This document shows, in pieces, positions 7,632 to 11,357 of a stretch of DNA of 11,357 bases. Position numbers and translations under genes: made by a program. Source of the stretch: Bacteroidales bacterium (lineage in GTDB: Bacteria; Bacteroidota; Bacteroidia; Bacteroidales; UBA12077); the NCBI GenBank assembly GCA_030600865.1, contig JAUVUS010000033.1:1-11357 (forward strand), in the 5' to 3' direction. The notes under the pieces were generated by a model. The model saw nothing but the letters and a program-made list of their open reading frames with translations, was not told the DNA's origin and made no database searches. Within the stretch, counting starts at the first letter, position 1, and each line of letters opens with the position of its first letter.

Positions 7632-7652
7632 TAACCTGAATAATTTAGGTTA
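7632..7652 (+). promoter_or_regulatory. Small hairpin or operator-like palindrome upstream of the barrel gene
   Basis: TAACCTGAA and TTTAGGTTA pair over 9 bp (one G-T wobble) around a 3-nt centre. It ends 19 bp before the TTG start at 7672. It could be an operator or an mRNA hairpin affecting initiation. Only the symmetry is seen; the function is unknown. Confidence 0.35.
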
Positions 7653-7671
7653 GACTACTAAATTTACAATT

Positions 7672-10600
7672 TTGCGAAAAGCAACTATTTTAATATTTGT
7701 TTTATTAATTAGTTTAACTGCGAAAACACAAGAACAGAGAAATTTTCGCATTAAATCATTTTATTGTACAACAGATACTATCTTTTTGGATTCATTAAGT
7801 ATTATTCCGGGTTCAGAAATTATCCTGGATAAAACCAAGTCTGTTATTCCAGATTCTGCTTATACTATAAATTATACAAAAGCCTTATTAGTTCCATCAA
7901 AATTTTTAATGAAAAACAAGTCTGTTATTCATGTGACATTTCGGGTATTTCCTGTTAACTTTTCGGAATCATTTTACCGAAGGAAGAAAGAAGAAACTAT
8001 TATTGTTGGACCAGTATTAGCCAAAGCAACAACAAATCAAATTAATGCTCAAAACAGTTTTTTTTCAGATAATCAGTTAAATAAGAGAGGAAGTATAGCC
8101 AGAGGAATAACTATTGGCAATAACCAGGATGCTGTAATAAATTCAAACCTTAATCTTCAAATATCGGGAAAGATAAGTAATGACATGCACATTTTAGCTG
8201 CCATTTCGGATGAAAATATACCTATTCAGCCCGATGGAAATTCACAACAAATACATGATTTTGATAAGGTTTTTATCCAACTATATAATAAAAGAACAAA
8301 ATTAATTGCCGGAGATTTTGAAATCTATAAACCCAAGGGATATTTCATGAATATTAATAAAAAAGCCCAGGGAGGATTATTAAACACCAAGTTTGAAAGT
8401 AAAAAAAACGAATCAAATAGTTTTGAAACTACAATAAGCGGAGCCGTTACAAAGGGCAAATATTGTCGAAAGACATTTCAAGGACAGGAAGGAAATCAAG
8501 GACCTTACAAATTAACCGGATGTGAAAACGAACAATATATTATTGTTTTAGCAGGAACAGAAAAAGTATATATTGATGGGAAGATGCAAACCAGGGGTAA
8601 AGAATATGATTATATAATTAACTACAACACCGGTGAAGTTACTTTTACTGCCAACAAACCAATAACTAAAGATTCCAGAATTTCTGTTGAATTCGAATAT
8701 TCAGAAAGAAGTTACGCCAGGTTTTTAATTTACAGCGCCAATGAACTAAGAACACAAAACGGTAAGTTTTGGTTAAATATCTATTCAGAACAAGATAGTA
8801 AAAATCAAGCTATAAACCAGGATCTGACTAATGGACAAAAACAACTACTTTCAGAATCGGGCGATAACATTGAAAATGCTTTTGTACCAAATATTGATAG
8901 TGTCGATTTCAGAAATGATTATGTTTTATATACCAGAAAAGATACAATTGTAAATAGTGTCAGTTATGAGATTTACGAATACTCAACAAATCCTTCCCTT
9001 GCAATTTACCAGGTTGGTTATAGCTTAGTTGGCGAAAATAAAGGTAACTATATACAAATCCAGAATTCGGCTAACGGGAAAGTTTTTGAATGGATTGCCC
9101 CTGTTTTGGGGATCCCACAAGGTAATTACGAACCTGTTCGTTTATTAATTGCTCCTAAAAAGCAACAGATGGTTAGTATTGGTGGAGAATTAAAATTAAA
9201 CAACACTACCAATACAAATTTTGAATTTGCTTTAAGTAATTATGATTTGAATACTTTTTCGACTAAAGATGCTGCTGATAATACCGGATATGCACTAAAA
9301 CTAAATGTTTTAAAAAGTATTTTAAAATCAGATACAATTAAGAACTCATTAAAAACAGCCATTTCGTATCAACTAATAAATAAATATTTTACATCTATTG
9401 AAAGATTCCGAACAGTTGAATTCGAAAGAGATTGGAACATACAAACACCGTTTGTACAGGACGAACATTTTGCGGAAATTGATTTGTTCTATCGGCATAA
9501 AAATTCTATTTATAGCAATTATGGATTTGGATTATTATCAAGTAATGTGGATTATACCGGCTACAAGCAACAATTAAATACGTCAATAAACAAGTCCGGT
9601 TTTGCTTTTAATTTTAATTCCAGTTTATTAACCTCTGATACTGAAATAAATAATACCCAATTCGTCAGATATTTAGCCGGTTTATCTAAATCTTTTAAAA
9701 ATATTGAACTCGGATTTGAAAATGAGTTAGAACAGAATAAATGGAATAATAATCAAACAGACAGTTTATTGAAAAATAGTTTCAGCTTTTCATCGTATCG
9801 ATTTTATATCCAAAATCCTGATTCGACAATAAACAAATATTCATTAAGTTATAAATTAAGAAATGATTATCTGCCTACAGACAACAAACTCATGCAAAGC
9901 ACAAAAGCAGAAGATTTCCAGATTGGATTTAGTCTGTTAAAAAATCCATCCAGCATATTAAAAACAAATGTTACATATCGAAAATTAGAAATATCAGACA
10001 CAACTATATCACAGGAAAAAGGAGAAAATACTATTACAGGACGAATTGATTATAATCTACGGATTTTTAAAGGAGCAATTTCATCCTTAACATTTTACGA
10101 AGCAGGTTCCGGTCTCGAACCAAAAAGAGAATACTCATATCTTAAAGTATCAACCGGACAAGGAATTTATAAATGGGAAGATTATAACAACAACGGAATT
10201 GCAGAATTAGACGAATTTGAAATTGCACAATTTCAAGACGAGGCAAACTATATTAGAATTTACTCGCCCGGCAATGAATATTTAAAAACATATAAGAATG
10301 AATTTAGCCAAGTGCTTAACATAAGACCAGAGGTGATTTGGAAATCAAAAAAAGGATTTAAAAAAATATTATCAAAATTCTCCAACAGTTTTGCTTTTCA
10401 AACAAATCAAAAATCAACAAATAAAATACTGGAGCACAGTTTAAATCCCTTTTATCTAAAATCAGACGACAGTACTGTTATCAGTTTAAATCAAAGTATT
10501 AGAAATATTTTTTCGTTTAATCGATCCGGTTCTAAATTTGGAGCAGATTACATCTATCAAGAAAATACAAACAAAATATTATTATCCAATGGGTTTGATA

Positions 10601-11127
10601 CACGTGAAAAATATTTGCATGGATTTAAGTTAAGGTGGAAATTCGTCCAGGATTTCAATTTTCAATATTATTTTGAAATTGGGAATAAAAAATATGAATC
10701 GGAGTTTTTTAGTTTAAAAAATTATCAAATTGAAAATATGACAAACGAACTTAAGATTCAGTATCAACCCGGATTTCAAACTAAAATTGAGTTAAACTAC
10801 AGCTATTCTGATAAAAACAATAAGTTATTAACTGAGAAAAGTGAAAATCATAAAATTGGAACCGAGATAAATTATTCTATTGCTAAAAAAGGGAATTTGC
10901 TTATTAAAGGTAATTATCTGAATATTAACTATAATTCTGATCCGAATACATCAATCGCCTATGAAATGTTACAAGGTCTAAAACCAGGACATAATGCTAC
11001 ATGGAGTTTAATGATTCAAAGAAAACTGGCAGGATATCTCGAAATGAACATAATATATAACGGACGAGTTTCAGAAAATATAAAGACTATTCATACCGGA
11101 AGTCTTCAGTTAAGAGCCTTCTTCTAA
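7672..11127 (+). CDS. Large outer-membrane beta-barrel protein, function unknown
   Basis: A 1151-residue protein. A signal peptide at about 1-19 (ILIFVLLISLTAKTQ) leads into a periplasmic N-terminal part. A segment at about 138-245 (GSIARGITIGNNQDAV..., ISDENIPIQPDG, QQIHDFDKVFIQL, KAQGGLL) is conserved, as I recall, in uncharacterised Bacteroidetes surface proteins. A domain at about 300-350 contains YIDGKMQTRG and YNTGEVTFT. Most of the remainder alternates polar and hydrophobic residues, typical of many long beta strands, and the chain ends LQLRAFF with a terminal Phe, as in barrel sorting signals. An EF-hand-like loop DYNNNGIAELDE occupies 837-848. The start is TTG: an in-frame stop lies at 7651-7653 and the next Met is too far in to keep the signal peptide. 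I do not recognise a specific function; a TonB plug is not evident. Confidence 0.85.
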   Translation: MRKATILIFVLLISLTAKTQEQRNFRIKSFYCTTDTIFLDSLSIIPGSEIILDKTKSVIPDSAYTINYTKALLVPSKFLMKNKSVIHVTFRVFPVNFSESFYRRKKEETIIVGPVLAKATTNQINAQNSFFSDNQLNKRGSIARGITIGNNQDAVINSNLNLQISGKISNDMHILAAISDENIPIQPDGNSQQIHDFDKVFIQLYNKRTKLIAGDFEIYKPKGYFMNINKKAQGGLLNTKFESKKNESNSFETTISGAVTKGKYCRKTFQGQEGNQGPYKLTGCENEQYIIVLAGTEKVYIDGKMQTRGKEYDYIINYNTGEVTFTANKPITKDSRISVEFEYSERSYARFLIYSANELRTQNGKFWLNIYSEQDSKNQAINQDLTNGQKQLLSESGDNIENAFVPNIDSVDFRNDYVLYTRKDTIVNSVSYEIYEYSTNPSLAIYQVGYSLVGENKGNYIQIQNSANGKVFEWIAPVLGIPQGNYEPVRLLIAPKKQQMVSIGGELKLNNTTNTNFEFALSNYDLNTFSTKDAADNTGYALKLNVLKSILKSDTIKNSLKTAISYQLINKYFTSIERFRTVEFERDWNIQTPFVQDEHFAEIDLFYRHKNSIYSNYGFGLLSSNVDYTGYKQQLNTSINKSGFAFNFNSSLLTSDTEINNTQFVRYLAGLSKSFKNIELGFENELEQNKWNNNQTDSLLKNSFSFSSYRFYIQNPDSTINKYSLSYKLRNDYLPTDNKLMQSTKAEDFQIGFSLLKNPSSILKTNVTYRKLEISDTTISQEKGENTITGRIDYNLRIFKGAISSLTFYEAGSGLEPKREYSYLKVSTGQGIYKWEDYNNNGIAELDEFEIAQFQDEANYIRIYSPGNEYLKTYKNEFSQVLNIRPEVIWKSKKGFKKILSKFSNSFAFQTNQKSTNKILEHSLNPFYLKSDDSTVISLNQSIRNIFSFNRSGSKFGADYIYQENTNKILLSNGFDTREKYLHGFKLRWKFVQDFNFQYYFEIGNKKYESEFFSLKNYQIENMTNELKIQYQPGFQTKIELNYSYSDKNNKLLTEKSENHKIGTEINYSIAKKGNLLIKGNYLNINYNSDPNTSIAYEMLQGLKPGHNATWSLMIQRKLAGYLEMNIIYNGRVSENIKTIHTGSLQLRAFF

Positions 11128-11343
11128 CTAAAATGCTGCCATCAATAAATCAATATCTTTAAATGGAATACCAAAATGATTTCCAATTCTGGTATTTGTT
11201 AATATCCCATTATAAATGTATACTCCGTGCCTTAACCCAAGGTCGTCTTTAAGATGCTTCTGAACACCTCCGGCATCGGCAATACTTAACAATAATGGAT
11301 TAAAAACATTACTCAAAGCAATAGAAGCGATGATGAAGATACA
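11128..11343 (-). CDS. ald: Alanine dehydrogenase, C-terminal fragment with broken upstream frame
   Basis: The frame open from the right reads ASIALSNVFNPLLLSIADAGG, then GLRHGVYIYNGILT and FGIPFKDIDLLMAAF. This matches the C-terminal end of the Bacteroidetes-type alanine dehydrogenase (NAD-dependent alanine/pyruvate interconversion, AlaDh/PNT family), where ASIALSN follows an SRVxRT-type motif. Going upstream the frame hits TGA at 11344-11346, just before the window ends. The bases there read YTDVSS in another frame, so a small out-of-frame deletion or an end-of-assembly error could explain the break. A TTG at 11316 could be called as a start, but it lies inside the conserved ASIALSN motif and is unlikely to be real. 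The TAG stop directly abuts the TAA of the convergent barrel gene. Confidence 0.7.
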   Translation of the reverse strand, partial: CIFIIASIALSNVFNPLLLSIADAGGVQKHLKDDLGLRHGVYIYNGILTNTRIGNHFGIPFKDIDLLMAAF

Positions 11344-11357
11344 TCAGTATATAATGC

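Larger units (their letters stand above)
7105..7671. other. Divergent intergenic region, no protein gene supported
   Basis: These 567 bp separate the divergent waaA and barrel-protein starts and must hold both promoters. In order it contains a composite palindrome (7122-7276), an AT-rich stretch of about 250 bp with long T runs, a plus-strand intrinsic terminator (7535-7568), and a small hairpin (7632-7652) before the barrel start. The open frame at 7385-7570 is rejected as coding because of its low complexity, TTG start and termination inside the terminator. On the plus strand, TATATTTT at 7478-7485 with TTG at 7459-7461 is a weak Bacteroidetes-like promoter match that would give a transcript of roughly 75 nt up to the terminator. 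I recognise no known RNA family here. Confidence 0.6.

Noticed and set aside
1-11357. CRISPR array, tRNA or rRNA genes, riboswitch of known class
   Set aside because: No regularly spaced repeats and no recognisable tRNA, rRNA or known riboswitch core were found on either strand by reading.
1-11357. Similar-looking ends (GCATATAG at the left, complement GCATTATA at the right) as terminal inverted repeats
   Set aside because: The match is only a few AT-rich bases with an indel, and both ends lie inside coding sequence of unrelated genes; most likely chance.

Overview
The window looks like a fragment of a Bacteroidetes chromosome, probably a Bacteroidales/Marinilabiliales-like lineage. Base composition is strongly AT-rich. 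Start codons lack clear Shine-Dalgarno sequences. The genes are of Bacteroidetes type: a short Wza lipoprotein with a C-terminal membrane helix, a fused Wzc-type chain regulator and tyrosine kinase, SPOR-like repeats, and a very large outer-membrane barrel protein. The left edge cuts an IS200-like transposase. The right edge cuts an alanine dehydrogenase gene whose frame breaks a few codons inside the edge. The window may therefore be a whole contig that broke at a repeat on one side; that is inference.

Layout, left to right. (1) 1-143, minus: N-terminus of an IS200/REP-associated Y1 transposase, followed by a 188-bp imperfect palindrome (153-340) with perfect 20-bp outer arms. (2) 423-713, minus: a 96-residue ORF whose last 69 residues match the C-terminus of Kdo transferase (WaaA/KdtA), and whose first ~25 residues may match the WaaA N-terminus. 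It looks like an internally deleted second waaA. (3) 756-5706, minus: a tight three-gene unit, transcribed in the order triple-SPOR-like repeat protein, Wza-type export lipoprotein, Wzc-type BY-kinase. (4) 5866-7104, minus: intact waaA. (5) 7105-7671: a 567-bp divergent intergenic region with a second long palindromic repeat and a plus-strand intrinsic terminator that has no recognisable gene before it. (6) 7672-11127, plus: a 1151-residue outer-membrane beta-barrel protein of unknown function. (7) 11128 to the right edge, minus: the C-terminus of alanine dehydrogenase, whose stop codon directly abuts the stop codon of the barrel gene.

How the genes fit together. Wzc (inner membrane, chain length and kinase) and Wza (outer-membrane export channel) are the two core parts of a Wzy-dependent exopolysaccharide or capsule secretion machine. 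The SPOR-like protein just upstream would be periplasmic and may bind peptidoglycan, so it could be an accessory of that trans-envelope complex (inference). WaaA adds Kdo to lipid A. No glycosyltransferase, Wzx or Wzy gene is present, so the export genes are separated from any sugar-assembly genes at least within this window. The whole export unit lies between an intact waaA and a waaA remnant in the same orientation, sharing a perfect 18-bp direct repeat. This suggests the unit was placed here by duplication or insertion at waaA.
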